The notes: generated from the letters alone by a model not told the origin. DNA of 64,000 nucleotides from Alistipes sp. (GCA_017623505.1 JAGAOZ010000006.1:1-64000), one strand, 5' to 3'; positions 1-7,939 are shown, numbered from the stretch's first letter. Made by a program: numbers and translations.

Positions 1-8
1 CTACGCAC

Positions 9-40
9 AAAAAAAAGCAACCGAAAAACTTCGGTTGCTT
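9..40 (-). terminator. Rho-independent terminator after tRNA-Asp
   Basis: A perfect inverted repeat, AGCAACCGAA at 16-25 and TTCGGTTGCT at 30-39, closes a 4-base loop. On the minus strand it is followed by eight T residues (the A-run at 9-16). It lies just past the 3' end of the tRNA and would end that transcript. Confidence 0.85.
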
Positions 41-45
41 AAGAG

Positions 46-119
46 CGGTGCGTAGGGGACTCGAACCCCTGACCCCGTGCGTGACAGGCACGTATTCTAA
101 CCAGCTGAACTAACGCACC
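46..119 (-). tRNA. tRNA-Asp (anticodon GTC)
   Basis: On the minus strand the acceptor arm GGTGCGT (119-113) pairs with ACGCACC (53-47), with a G discriminator at 46. The D-arm, an anticodon stem CGTGC/GCACG around loop CTGTCAC, and a T-arm GGGG-TTCGAGT-CCCC are all present. The anticodon GTC (complement of 83-85) reads aspartate codons. CCA is not encoded. A terminator follows directly. Confidence 0.96.
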
Positions 120-282
120 AATTGCTGATTGCGAGTGCAAAGATAAAGCAAAAATGACAATCTGCAAATTTCTGCCGATTTTTTTTGCGATTTTTTTTGT
201 TCTGCGAGCAATCTTTTATGTTTTATACTTTTTTTTAGGCATTTTTCTGTGTCAAAATCTTTAATTTTAAAATCAAAATTTA

Positions 283-290
283 TATATTTG
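283..290 (+). promoter_or_regulatory. Bacteroidetes -7 promoter box
   Basis: TATATTTG fits the Bacteroidetes -7 consensus TAnnTTTG. Transcription would start near 297, about 40 bases before a long inverted repeat that closes a candidate structured RNA. The -33 element is weak (T-rich only), so the call rests on the -7 box and the position. Confidence 0.5.
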
Positions 291-333
291 CAGTGTGATA
301 TTAAAATTCACACTTCACTATTACATTCCTTAT

Positions 334-546
334 AATGCCGGGTGTGAGTTTAGAGTGGTATGCTGATATTTTTATATCGGTTATCGAGAACGTAGAGCTG
401 CTTATAGTGGATGGTAAATGTGTGGTTTTGGAAATGGTTTCGATGTGGGTGTTCTCGCCAAATTGAATAGTACTTGTAATTTATGACGGCTCACTTCGTG
501 TAATTTGAGTGTTCTATCGTCTCTGCTCTAAACTCATCAAGGCATT
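334..546 (+). ncRNA. Candidate 6S-like structured RNA
   Basis: This roughly 210-nt stretch holds no credible ORF and is closed by a long terminal stem: AATGCC (334-339) pairs with GGCATT (541-546), and TGAGTTTAGAG (345-355) pairs with CTCTAAACTCA (526-536), with an internal loop between. Inside are a GATAT-TTTT-ATATC hairpin (365-378), a CGAGAAC/GTTCTCG stem (385-391/451-457) and a small hairpin near 491-499. A TAnnTTTG promoter lies upstream. Length, closing stem and internal bulges resemble 6S RNA, which mimics an open promoter and binds RNA polymerase holoenzyme; from memory, the Bacteroidales-1 RNA motif has been discussed as the Bacteroidales 6S. The function is inference. It could instead be the long leader of the downstream gene, but a second promoter at 599-606 argues for a separate transcript. 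I see no clear terminator. Confidence 0.5.
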
Positions 547-598
547 TTCTTGTGCGACTTTCTGTGTGATATGACTTGCAAGATTGGGTAAAAGTATG

Positions 599-606
599 TA
601 ACTTTG
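599..606 (+). promoter_or_regulatory. Promoter for the TPP-riboswitch transcript
   Basis: TAACTTTG matches TAnnTTTG, and a TTG triplet at 576-578 sits about 20 bases upstream as a -33 element. Transcription would start near 613, just before the first base of the riboswitch P1 stem, which fits a riboswitch-led mRNA. Confidence 0.6.
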
Positions 607-617
607 CCTACGATATT

Positions 618-694
618 CATAAGGGGTGCCTTACTATCAGGCTGAGATTATACCCATTGAACCGGATACGGGTAATGCCGAGACCGGGATTGTG
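618..694 (+). promoter_or_regulatory. TPP riboswitch (THI element)
   Basis: The THI-box landmarks occur in order: GGGGTGCC (623-630), GGCTGAGA (640-647), a TACCCATTGAACC segment and GGGTAATGCC (670-679). A short P1 helix pairs CATAA (618-622) with TTGTG (690-694). This aptamer binds thiamine pyrophosphate and lowers expression of thiamine uptake or synthesis genes. The ACCGGATACGG arm differs slightly from the common ACCTGATCTGG form. Downstream, CCTTT near 715-719 can pair with AAAGG just before the ATG at 746, so control of translation initiation is plausible (inference). Confidence 0.93.
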
Positions 695-745
695 TTACAA
701 TCTTACATATCCCCTTTTCTTATTCTTTTAACTTTAATTAAAGGT

Positions 746-2968
746 ATGAAAAGGTTTTTTCTTTTTGTTCTTGCCCTAATGCAAGGCGTTTTCGGGGCAA
801 ATGCGGCTCACGAGTCGCAAGATTCTCTTTTACATTACACTGTTGATATGGTCGAGGTGGTGGCAGTACGTGCCAACAACCACTCCGCTGTCGCACACTC
901 CAACCTCAGCGAGGAGCAGGTAGCGCGCAACCGCTACGGCTTGGATTTTCCATCGGTGCTGGCCCTCACGCCATCGGTCATTGCCACTAACGAAACGGGC
1001 GTAGGCATAGGTGGTACATCGTTTCGTATGCGAGGCACAGATGCTACACGTCTGAACGTAACTATCAATGGCGTAGCTATGAACAACCCCGACTCTCATT
1101 CGATGTATTGGTACGACACACCCGATTTGATTTCGTCGGTAGGTGACGTTCAGGTGCAGCGTGGTGCTGGTGTTTCGACCAATGGTACAGGAGCCTTTGG
1201 TGGTGCTGTGAGCCTCACGTCGGCAGCTCCTTCGACCTCTTTTGGTGGTGAGGCTACCCTATCCTATGGCTCATATAACACCCAGAAGCAGGGCATACAG
1301 CTCTCGTCGGGCTTGATGGGTGGTCGTTGGGCTGTCGATGCGCGTCTGACGCATATCGCTTCGGACGGTTATATTGACCGAGGTGCTACCGATTTAACCT
1401 CCTATATGTTGCAAGGGGCATACTATGGCGATAAGACGGTTGTTAAACTTATCTCCTTTGGTGGTAAGGCCAAGACCTACCTTACCTATACAGGTGTGTC
1501 GAAGGCTGATATGGAACTTTATGGTCGTCGCTACCACACCGAGGGCCAGTATGAGACAAGCAAGGGAGAGTATGTGTTGGCAGACGGAACTCACGTCAAT
1601 TACTACGACGACCACACCGACAACTATCTCCAGCTTAACAACCAACTTATTATCAACCACCGCCTCTCGGAGCGTTGGATGTTTAACCTTACAGGCTTCT
1701 ATACCTACGGCTACGGTTTCTATAAGCAATATAAGGCTGACCGCACACTTGCCGAATACCTCAATCTCGGTATTGCGGACTACAACGTCGAGGCCGATAT
1801 GATTCGCCGTAAGATTATGGAGAATCATACGGGCGGTGCAAACCTCGCTTTTGCCTACTCGTCAGAGCCTCTGTCGCTCATCTTGGGTGGCTCGTGGAGC
1901 ACCTACGCCTGTCCTCATTGGGGAACGCTCGATTGGGTTGATGGCGTTGCTGATATTGACGGCAGATGGTACGATAACGATGTGCGTAAGCAGGATGCCA
2001 ACCTCTTTGCTAAGATGGATTGGCGTGTGGCACGTGGAGTAAATATTGTAGCCGACGTACAGTATCGCCACGTATACTATAAGGCATGGGGTGTGAACGA
2101 TAATTTCGACTGGAATAGTATGCAGATGCAACCGGTCGATGTGAACAAAAGCTATCACTTCTTTAATCCGCGTATAGGTGTTAATTATGCGTTTGGAAAG
2201 TATCATTCGCTCTTTGCTTCAGCCGCTATTGCTCATAAAGAGCCTACCCGCTCCGACTTCACCGACCGCTATATGTTCTCGTCGGATGACAGCGAGCCAG
2301 AGGCGGAATGTCTCTACGATTTTGAGCTGGGTTGGAACTATTCAGCACCTCAACTATCGCTTGGGGTAAACCTTTATTATATGCTCTACAACAATCAGTT
2401 GGTGCATACGGGAATGGTTAATGATAGCTCCGACGCCTTGAACGTGAATGTCCCTGACAGCTACCGTTGCGGTATCGAACTTTCGGCTATGTGGCGACCT
2501 GCACGTTGGCTCTCTGTCGGAGGTAATATGACCTTGAGCGAGAATAAGATTCGCGACTATGTTGATTTGCTTGCCGATAGCCCAACATACGGCGAGAATT
2601 TGGGTGATATGACTATCTCCTACTCCCCTTCTGCTATGGGTAAGACCTTTATAGGCTTTGAAGTAGGAGGCTTTGAGGCTATGCTCTCGACAACCTTTGT
2701 TGGTAAGCAATACTTCACAAACAACGAGAACTCGGCTTTACAACTTGATGCCTATAATTTCACAACTCTGGATTTGAGCTACACACTTCGCTCAGCATCA
2801 AAGAACAGTGTACGTTTTGGCGTTACCATCTATAACCTCTTCAATCAGATGTATTGCAGCAATGGTTATGGCTACTCCTATATGTGGGATGCAGTCCGCT
2901 ACGACGAAGCTTTCTACTTCCCGCAAGCTCCTTTGCACGTTTTGGCCAATGTGACCGTTAAGTTCTAA
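746..2968 (+). CDS. TonB-dependent outer-membrane receptor, probably thiamine uptake
   Basis: This is a 740-residue TonB-dependent receptor. The ATG at 746 is chosen because an in-frame start at 626 lies inside the riboswitch, and because 746 begins a clean signal peptide (MKRFFLFVLALMQGVFG, cleavage near residue 20). A TonB-box-like DMVEVVAV follows near residue 30. The plug domain spans about 40-160 (RMRGTDATRLNVTINGV, then VQVQRGAGVSTNGTGAFGG), and a beta-barrel runs to a C-terminal aromatic residue (VTVKF). Such proteins import scarce compounds across the outer membrane using TonB energy. The TPP riboswitch in front makes thiamine or a precursor the likely ligand; this is inference from regulation. 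No inner-membrane partner (PnuT-type or kinase) is adjacent, and a terminator follows. Confidence 0.92.
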   Translation: MKRFFLFVLALMQGVFGANAAHESQDSLLHYTVDMVEVVAVRANNHSAVAHSNLSEEQVARNRYGLDFPSVLALTPSVIATNETGVGIGGTSFRMRGTDATRLNVTINGVAMNNPDSHSMYWYDTPDLISSVGDVQVQRGAGVSTNGTGAFGGAVSLTSAAPSTSFGGEATLSYGSYNTQKQGIQLSSGLMGGRWAVDARLTHIASDGYIDRGATDLTSYMLQGAYYGDKTVVKLISFGGKAKTYLTYTGVSKADMELYGRRYHTEGQYETSKGEYVLADGTHVNYYDDHTDNYLQLNNQLIINHRLSERWMFNLTGFYTYGYGFYKQYKADRTLAEYLNLGIADYNVEADMIRRKIMENHTGGANLAFAYSSEPLSLILGGSWSTYACPHWGTLDWVDGVADIDGRWYDNDVRKQDANLFAKMDWRVARGVNIVADVQYRHVYYKAWGVNDNFDWNSMQMQPVDVNKSYHFFNPRIGVNYAFGKYHSLFASAAIAHKEPTRSDFTDRYMFSSDDSEPEAECLYDFELGWNYSAPQLSLGVNLYYMLYNNQLVHTGMVNDSSDALNVNVPDSYRCGIELSAMWRPARWLSVGGNMTLSENKIRDYVDLLADSPTYGENLGDMTISYSPSAMGKTFIGFEVGGFEAMLSTTFVGKQYFTNNENSALQLDAYNFTTLDLSYTLRSASKNSVRFGVTIYNLFNQMYCSNGYGYSYMWDAVRYDEAFYFPQAPLHVLANVTVKF

Positions 2969-2976
2969 GCTAAAGA

Positions 2977-3015
2977 GAAGAGTCTGGATAACATCGCTAT
3001 CCAGACTCTTCATTT
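2977..3015 (+). terminator. Terminator after the TonB receptor
   Basis: A perfect 14-bp stem, GAAGAGTCTGGATA (2977-2990) and TATCCAGACTCTTC (2998-3011), encloses a 7-base loop and is followed by ATTTTAT. It ends the riboswitch-controlled transcript as monocistronic. Confidence 0.85.
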
Positions 3016-3105
3016 TATGGCCTAAGTTTAATATACGTTTGTGACTCATTCAAAATTGGCGGTTTTGTTGTGACAAATGTATATCACGCCACCGTTTTTG
3101 TACAA

Positions 3106-3173
3106 ATTCATTACGATTCATTGCAATTCACTACCCTAAAATGTGTAATATTTGGCGTGAAATTGTAACTTTG
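3106..3173 (+). promoter_or_regulatory. Promoter with upstream 10-bp direct repeats
   Basis: TAACTTTG at 3166-3173 fits the -7 consensus for the gene starting at 3250. Upstream lie three consecutive 10-bp near-repeats, ATTCATTACG, ATTCATTGCA and ATTCACTACC (3106-3135). The helical-turn spacing would suit a repeated protein-binding site. The promoter is likely; the operator role is speculative. Confidence 0.45.
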
Positions 3174-3249
3174 TAGCATGCAGACCGAGATTGCCTCAGA
3201 ACTGCGAGAATATCATTATGGTCAAACCCAATAAAACAGATATAGGACT

Positions 3250-4431
3250 ATGGCTTGCGTGTATGATTTCGATAAGGTTATTGAGCGTCGTAATACCAAC
3301 TCTTTCAAGTATGATGCTTTGGCTGATACTTTTGGTCGTGATGACCTCTATTCGTTGTGGGTAGCCGATATGGATTTTGCCACCCCTGACTTTATCCGTG
3401 ACGCCCTGCGTGAGCGTCTGAATCATCCCGTTTTAGGCTATACCAAGCCATACGATAGCTATTGGCAGAGCATTATTGATTGGACTCGCCAGCACCATGA
3501 TTGGACTATTGAGCAGGAGTGGATTCGCTATATTCCGGGTATCGTTAAGGGTATTGCTATGGTCTTGCATGCCTTTACGCAGGCAGGAGATAAGGTCATC
3601 ATACAGACTCCGGTCTATCATCCGTTCCGTCTTGTTCCTGAGGGTATGGGGCGAGTGTGTGTCGAGAATCCTCTTCGTTGTTGCGATGGGGAGCACTATC
3701 GAATGGATTTTGACCACCTCGAATCTATTATTGATGAGCGTTGCAAGGTCCTTATCCTTGCCAACCCTCATAACCCTATCGGCATAGTCTGGAGTCGTGA
3801 GGAGTTGCGCCGTCTGGCTGATATTGCCCACCGTCATAACATCATTGTTATCTCGGATGAGATTCACTGCGATATGGCTCTCTATGGCAATCGTCACACT
3901 CCATTTGCGACTGTTTCCGAGGCTGCGAGTCGTTGCAGTATCACGTTTGCAGCACCGACCAAAACCTTTAATATAGCGGGCCTTGTCAGCTCCTATGCCA
4001 TTGTTCCCGACGAGCGGTTACGTGAGCATTTCTTCTCGTGGATGAGTGCCTCGGAGTTAGATGCTCCTACCCTTTTTGCTATGGTCGCTACCGAGGCTGC
4101 CTTTACTCAGGGTGAGCCATGGCGAGAGCAGATGTTGCGATATGTCGAGCAGAACGTCGATTTTGTAGCTGATTATATGGCGGAGCATCACCCGCAGATT
4201 CGTGTCATCAAGCCTCAGGCCTCATTTTTGGTGTGGATAGATTTTTCGGCATTAGGGTTATCGCACGCGGAGTTGGTTGATTTTATGGTTAATCGGGCAC
4301 GTCTTGCAATGAATGATGGAGCAATGTTTGGCAAGCATGGCGAGCAATTTATGCGTATGAATGTCGGTCTTTCGCGTAGTGTTCTTCAGAGTGCTTTGCA
4401 GCAGCTCTCGACAGCCATAGCGACTCTCTGA
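3250..4431 (+). CDS. MalY/PatB-type cystathionine beta-lyase / aminotransferase
   Basis: A 393-residue fold-type I PLP enzyme. VADMDFATPDFI near the N-terminus, ANPHNPIG at about 171-178, SDEIHCD after it, and the PLP-binding lysine in APTKTFNIAG (K238) are hallmarks of the MalY/PatB branch. These enzymes split C-S bonds of cystathionine or cysteine conjugates, giving homocysteine or thiols plus pyruvate and ammonia; some members also act as transaminases. It is probably cytoplasmic, as no signal peptide is present. It is monocistronic: its stop abuts the stop of the convergent gene at 4432 with no bases between. The physiological substrate cannot be told from the sequence. Confidence 0.9.
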   Translation: MACVYDFDKVIERRNTNSFKYDALADTFGRDDLYSLWVADMDFATPDFIRDALRERLNHPVLGYTKPYDSYWQSIIDWTRQHHDWTIEQEWIRYIPGIVKGIAMVLHAFTQAGDKVIIQTPVYHPFRLVPEGMGRVCVENPLRCCDGEHYRMDFDHLESIIDERCKVLILANPHNPIGIVWSREELRRLADIAHRHNIIVISDEIHCDMALYGNRHTPFATVSEAASRCSITFAAPTKTFNIAGLVSSYAIVPDERLREHFFSWMSASELDAPTLFAMVATEAAFTQGEPWREQMLRYVEQNVDFVADYMAEHHPQIRVIKPQASFLVWIDFSALGLSHAELVDFMVNRARLAMNDGAMFGKHGEQFMRMNVGLSRSVLQSALQQLSTAIATL

Positions 4432-5604
4432 TTACTCCTTGCATCGTAGCGTGATGACCGTTATCTCAGGTCTTGCACCAACGCGTAAAGGGAATAAGAC
4501 ACTTCCTATTCCATCGTTTATATAGAGGTGGCGTCCTTGCTCTGTGTAAAGGCCACTCCAACGCTTGTATCCCCACATTGCAGGCGATATACCTCGCTCT
4601 GTGATAGGTATCTTAAACTGCATGGCGTGTACGTGTCCCGAAAGAGTTACATCCGAGAGTGAGTCCCTCAATATACTGTCCCAGGTCTGCGGTATATGTG
4701 AGATGGTGATGTTGAAATCGTTGGTATTATACCCCTGGTAAGCCTCCTTTAAATCGACGTATGGTAAATCGAACGAGTGACGGAACTCTTGCAGCTTAGC
4801 CGAGAATGCAACTCCGGTTATCGCTATCGAATCTGCTCCTCGATGAACGTATTGCGTCGTATCCTCAATAGTGTTCCATCCCATCTTCTGTTGCAACTCG
4901 ATTAATCGTCGGGTATTCTCCTCGACGGATAGTTGCTGCTGGTTGCGCATATATACTCCGATGTCGTGATTTCCCGTTACAGAGTACACCCCATCTCGCG
5001 CCTTTAGTTGCGATAAAATATCGGCGAGTTCAGGGGTTAGCTCGCTGTATCGTACATTTACCAAGTCACCACAGAAAGCGACCATATCTGCATCTGCACG
5101 GTTACATAGTTCCACAATCTCTGCCAACTCCTCCTCGGCATCTATCATTGTTCCGATGTGTATATCCGAAATTTGCACAATCTTGTATCCGTCGAAACTC
5201 TTTGGTAGTCGTGAAGAATATATATCCACACGACTTATCTCATAGTCGCTACGTGTTATAAACATACCGTAGAATAGCGTCAAAACGATACACGATGTTA
5301 TGGCTATGCCGCTATACTTTGCCCATCTTTTCTTTGAGATTAACGCCATAATATTGAGCGGTATTCTGGCTATACTCAGCACCATCCAGCCAAAGAATGA
5401 CCAAGCCGAGACCATCATTACAGCCGTGGTGTTGTCGTCGGCAAACATCATTGCGCCTAACGATATGATGATGGGCAGCACATCTGTTGTCAAGGCTGCT
5501 ACCACCCACCAACGGCGATATTTACAATCTCGGCTTAGACGTCGTGTTGCAAAAAAGTCTAATACAATAATTGCTACTGATATGATTATTGTCGTCAGAA
5601 ACAT
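4432..5604 (-). CDS. Membrane-anchored calcineurin-like metallophosphoesterase
   Basis: A 390-residue protein with hydrophobic N-terminal segments (about residues 1-125, probably 3-4 membrane helices) followed by a metallophosphoesterase domain. The metal-site motifs are SDIHIG (about 145), GDLVN (179), GNHD (211) and GHVHA (323). The arrangement resembles YkuE/YaeI-type phosphoesterases. The start at 5604 is preferred over an upstream in-frame start at 5688: it has AAAGGAG just upstream, and 5688 falls inside the -7 promoter box. The substrate is unknown. It could act on UDP-diacylglucosamine-like lipids or other phosphoesters at the membrane. Confidence 0.85.
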   Translation of the reverse strand: MFLTTIIISVAIIVLDFFATRRLSRDCKYRRWWVVAALTTDVLPIIISLGAMMFADDNTTAVMMVSAWSFFGWMVLSIARIPLNIMALISKKRWAKYSGIAITSCIVLTLFYGMFITRSDYEISRVDIYSSRLPKSFDGYKIVQISDIHIGTMIDAEEELAEIVELCNRADADMVAFCGDLVNVRYSELTPELADILSQLKARDGVYSVTGNHDIGVYMRNQQQLSVEENTRRLIELQQKMGWNTIEDTTQYVHRGADSIAITGVAFSAKLQEFRHSFDLPYVDLKEAYQGYNTNDFNITISHIPQTWDSILRDSLSDVTLSGHVHAMQFKIPITERGISPAMWGYKRWSGLYTEQGRHLYINDGIGSVLFPLRVGARPEITVITLRCKE

Positions 5605-5685
5605 ACTCCTTTGTTTTACACTCCTCGACAGAGCAAATATCACACCCGAATTTTCTCTGGCATAAGAGTTGTTTATAACCCACAG

Positions 5686-5693
5686 CAAAGATA
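5686..5693 (-). promoter_or_regulatory. Promoter -7 box for the metallophosphoesterase
   Basis: On the minus strand the bases read TATCTTTG, matching TAnnTTTG. Transcription would start near 5679, giving a leader of about 75 bases to the ATG at 5604. This rules out the longer reading frame as the true product. Confidence 0.6.
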
Positions 5694-5719
5694 TTGTTTT
5701 TCATTAAAAAGTAGAAATT

Positions 5720-7075
5720 ATGAGAACTTTTAGACTCTTATTTGTTGTTTTGTGCGGTCTTTTGTGTTGCGAATCGGCTTTGGCTCAGAGCCACCACTCT
5801 CGCAAACACCGTAAGACCGACGATTCTGCTGTCTATTTGATGGCTATTGAGGGTGTGGACAACCAGGGCAATACGGTGGCGGAGATTGTCGAGATGAACT
5901 ATATTGCCTCGCGCGGAGCTCGTGATGATTTCGAAGCTACGCGTCGTTACGGTGCCAAACAAGTGCCTAATCCACAGTTTATCTTCTCGACACACGACAA
6001 TCGCTTCTCTTTGGGTATTGGTGGTTTCGTGAATCTGCGTACAAGCTACGATTTCAAGGGTGCGGTTAATAATATTGACTTTGTGCCATACGACATTGCT
6101 GTCGGAGGAAATCCCCTATCGCGCCAGCGTGTGATGATGGATGCAACCACATCGCGCCTCTTTACTAAGGCTGTTGTGAACTCTTCAAAACTTGGGCAGA
6201 TTGTAGCCTTTGTCGATATGGATTTTCGTGGCGGTGCAGAGTTTAGCTATACCCCACGTCTGCGTAGTGCCTATATCTCGATGATGGGCTTTACGGCAGG
6301 TCGTGACTATACCACCTTCTGCGATTTGGAGGCTACGCCTATTACGGTAGATTTCCAAGGTCCAAATGCCTATAATCAGCGTTTCGCTACCTTGTTGCGT
6401 TACGAACATGCCTTCTTCGAGAAACGCTTGCAGGTTGGTCTTGCTGCTGAGTTTCCTACCGTCAGCGGTACCTATGGCGAATACTTCTTGCCTATAAGTC
6501 AGCGTGTGCCCGATATCCCTATGTATGTGCAGTATCGTTGGGGCCGCAGTGGCCGTAATCATGTTCGAGCCTCTGCTGTACTGCGCAATATGTATCTGCA
6601 CAACTCATTTACAAAAGAGAATACCAGCCTTTTCGGCTGGGGCGTGCAGCTCAGCGGACACCTTGAGCCTTGGAGATGTTTGACTCTCTACTTCAATGGC
6701 ACATACGGTAAAGGCATCTCAGGCTATATCCAGGATTTGAATGGTAGCGGTTTGGATTTTACCCCTAATCCAGAGAATCCTCAGCAGATTCAGACAATGC
6801 CTATGTGGGGTTGGCAGGTTGCCGCTCAATATAACCTCTTTCCGGGTAAGATGTTTGTGTCGGGAGGTTACTCTATGGTGCGTGTCGATAAGCAGAACGG
6901 CTTCTATTCAGCCGAGCAATACAAGCAGGGCGATTATATCTTTGTCAATACCTTCTATCAGCTAACAGATAATTGCAAGTTGGCTTTGGAGTATTTGCAC
7001 GGCTCACGCAAAGATATGTCCGACGAGAAAGGCACAGCCAACCGCCTAAGTGTTATGGTGCAGTATAATTTCTAA
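5720..7075 (+). CDS. Outer-membrane porin, DcaP-like
   Basis: A 451-residue predicted outer-membrane beta-barrel. A signal peptide (MRTFRLLFVVLCGLLCC, cleavage after ALAQ near 23) is followed by a basic, His-rich linker and then alternating hydrophobic/polar strands rich in Gly and aromatics, ending in MVQYNF, the usual C-terminal aromatic of Gram-negative barrels. The GFVNLRTSYD opening strand and a FCDLEATPITVDFQGPN stretch recall DcaP-type porins; this assignment is tentative. It is transcribed divergently from the metallophosphoesterase and ends at a strong terminator, so it is monocistronic. The solute is not known. Confidence 0.75.
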   Translation: MRTFRLLFVVLCGLLCCESALAQSHHSRKHRKTDDSAVYLMAIEGVDNQGNTVAEIVEMNYIASRGARDDFEATRRYGAKQVPNPQFIFSTHDNRFSLGIGGFVNLRTSYDFKGAVNNIDFVPYDIAVGGNPLSRQRVMMDATTSRLFTKAVVNSSKLGQIVAFVDMDFRGGAEFSYTPRLRSAYISMMGFTAGRDYTTFCDLEATPITVDFQGPNAYNQRFATLLRYEHAFFEKRLQVGLAAEFPTVSGTYGEYFLPISQRVPDIPMYVQYRWGRSGRNHVRASAVLRNMYLHNSFTKENTSLFGWGVQLSGHLEPWRCLTLYFNGTYGKGISGYIQDLNGSGLDFTPNPENPQQIQTMPMWGWQVAAQYNLFPGKMFVSGGYSMVRVDKQNGFYSAEQYKQGDYIFVNTFYQLTDNCKLALEYLHGSRKDMSDEKGTANRLSVMVQYNF

Positions 7076-7109
7076 CTTCCCTTATTATTCCTCTCTTGCT
7101 CTATGCAAC

Positions 7110-7146
7110 AAGGGCTGTCGCAACTCATTGTTGGACAGCCCTTTAT
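7110..7146 (+). terminator. Terminator after the porin
   Basis: A 10-bp stem, AAGGGCTGTC (7110-7119) and GACAGCCCTT (7134-7143), is followed by TATT. It separates the porin from the structured element and the rubrerythrin gene beyond. Confidence 0.75.
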
Positions 7147-7164
7147 TCTGCTTTTCGAAGAGCT

Positions 7165-7289
7165 AAAAGTTGTATAGCATTAGGAGTTTTTAGGATTGCG
7201 AAGCCCTAAATAGCGGAGTTTACTTGGCGTAAATGAGCATATTGAGGGCAAGTATGACACCAAAACTACATTGCTATACGACTTTTTTT
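7165..7289 (+). repeat. Structured intergenic element with 15-bp terminal inverted repeats
   Basis: AAAAGTTGTATAGCA (7165-7179) and TGCTATACGACTTTT (7272-7286) are inverted repeats with one mismatch that becomes a G-U pair in RNA. The 92-base interior contains smaller hairpins, TTTAGG/CCTAAA and GTTTAC/GTAAAT. The plus strand ends in seven T residues, abutting the rubrerythrin stop codon. It could be a small structured RNA with a built-in terminator, or a MITE-like interspersed repeat. No second copy is visible in this window. Confidence 0.45.
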
Positions 7290-7863
7290 AATAGTTCTCC
7301 TTCTTAGGCTCGAAGTATGCTCTTGGGTGTGCACATGCAGGGCACTGCAATGGAGCCTCTTTACCCTTGATGATGTAACCGCAGTTACGGCACTGCCACC
7401 AAATCTCGCCATCGCGTACGAAGAAGTCGCCATCAGTGATGCGGCTCAAGAGCTTCAGGTAACGACGCTCGTGCTCAGCCTCTACCAATGCTACGCGACG
7501 ATAAACCTCTGCGATTTCAGGGAAACCCTCCTCGTCAGCAACCTTTGCAAACTCAGCATAGAGTACATCCCACTCCTCATGCTCGCCCATAGCTGCTGCC
7601 ATCAAGTTCTCGGCTGTTGTGCCAATCTTACCTGCTGGGTATGATGCGGTAATCTCCAAATCACCACCCTCTAAGAACTTAAAGAAACGCTTAGCGTGCT
7701 CCTTCTCCTGCTCTGCAGTCTCCATAAATACGCCTGCAATCTGCTCATAACCCTCCTTCTTAGCTACGCTTGCGAAGAATGTGTAACGAGTGCGAGCCTG
7801 ACTCTCACCTGCGAATGACTTAAGCAAGTTCTGCTCAGTCTTTGTACCTTTAATGCTTGCCAT
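7288..7863 (-). CDS. rbr: Rubrerythrin
   Basis: A 191-residue cytoplasmic non-haem iron protein. The N-terminal four-helix ferritin-like domain (about 1-140) carries the diiron ligands in ESQARTRY, ETAEQEKEHA and EAEHERRY. The C-terminal rubredoxin-like domain (about 155-190) has two CxxC pairs (CRNC, CPAC) binding one iron. Rubrerythrin reduces hydrogen peroxide to water and protects anaerobes during oxygen exposure. It is monocistronic, with a well-formed promoter of its own. Confidence 0.96.
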   Translation of the reverse strand: MASIKGTKTEQNLLKSFAGESQARTRYTFFASVAKKEGYEQIAGVFMETAEQEKEHAKRFFKFLEGGDLEITASYPAGKIGTTAENLMAAAMGEHEEWDVLYAEFAKVADEEGFPEIAEVYRRVALVEAEHERRYLKLLSRITDGDFFVRDGEIWWQCRNCGYIIKGKEAPLQCPACAHPRAYFEPKKENY

Positions 7864-7909
7864 AATTTTGTTTGTTTTTATGAATTGTTAATTGCGTTGT
7901 TTTCCACTG

Positions 7910-7939
7910 CAAAGATAAGATAGTTTGCGAAATATCAAA
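7910..7939 (-). promoter_or_regulatory. Promoter of rubrerythrin
   Basis: On the minus strand a -33 TTTG (7936-7939) is followed after 18 bp by a -7 TATCTTTG (7910-7917). This is an almost ideal Bacteroidetes promoter, with transcription starting near 7903 and a leader of about 40 bases. It suggests strong basal expression. Confidence 0.75.

Noticed and set aside
1-8. CTACGCAC resembles the 3' end of the neighbouring tRNA on the minus strand
   Set aside because: Only 8 bases match, no further tRNA sequence lies at the window edge, and chance similarity is likely.
626-745. Extension of the TonB receptor by 40 residues to an ATG at 626
   Set aside because: The extension lies inside the TPP riboswitch and puts a non-signal sequence ahead of the clear signal peptide at 746.
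5605-5688. Longer metallophosphoesterase starting at 5688
   Set aside because: That start falls in the -7 box (5686-5693), while 5604 has a purine-rich AAAGGAG directly upstream.
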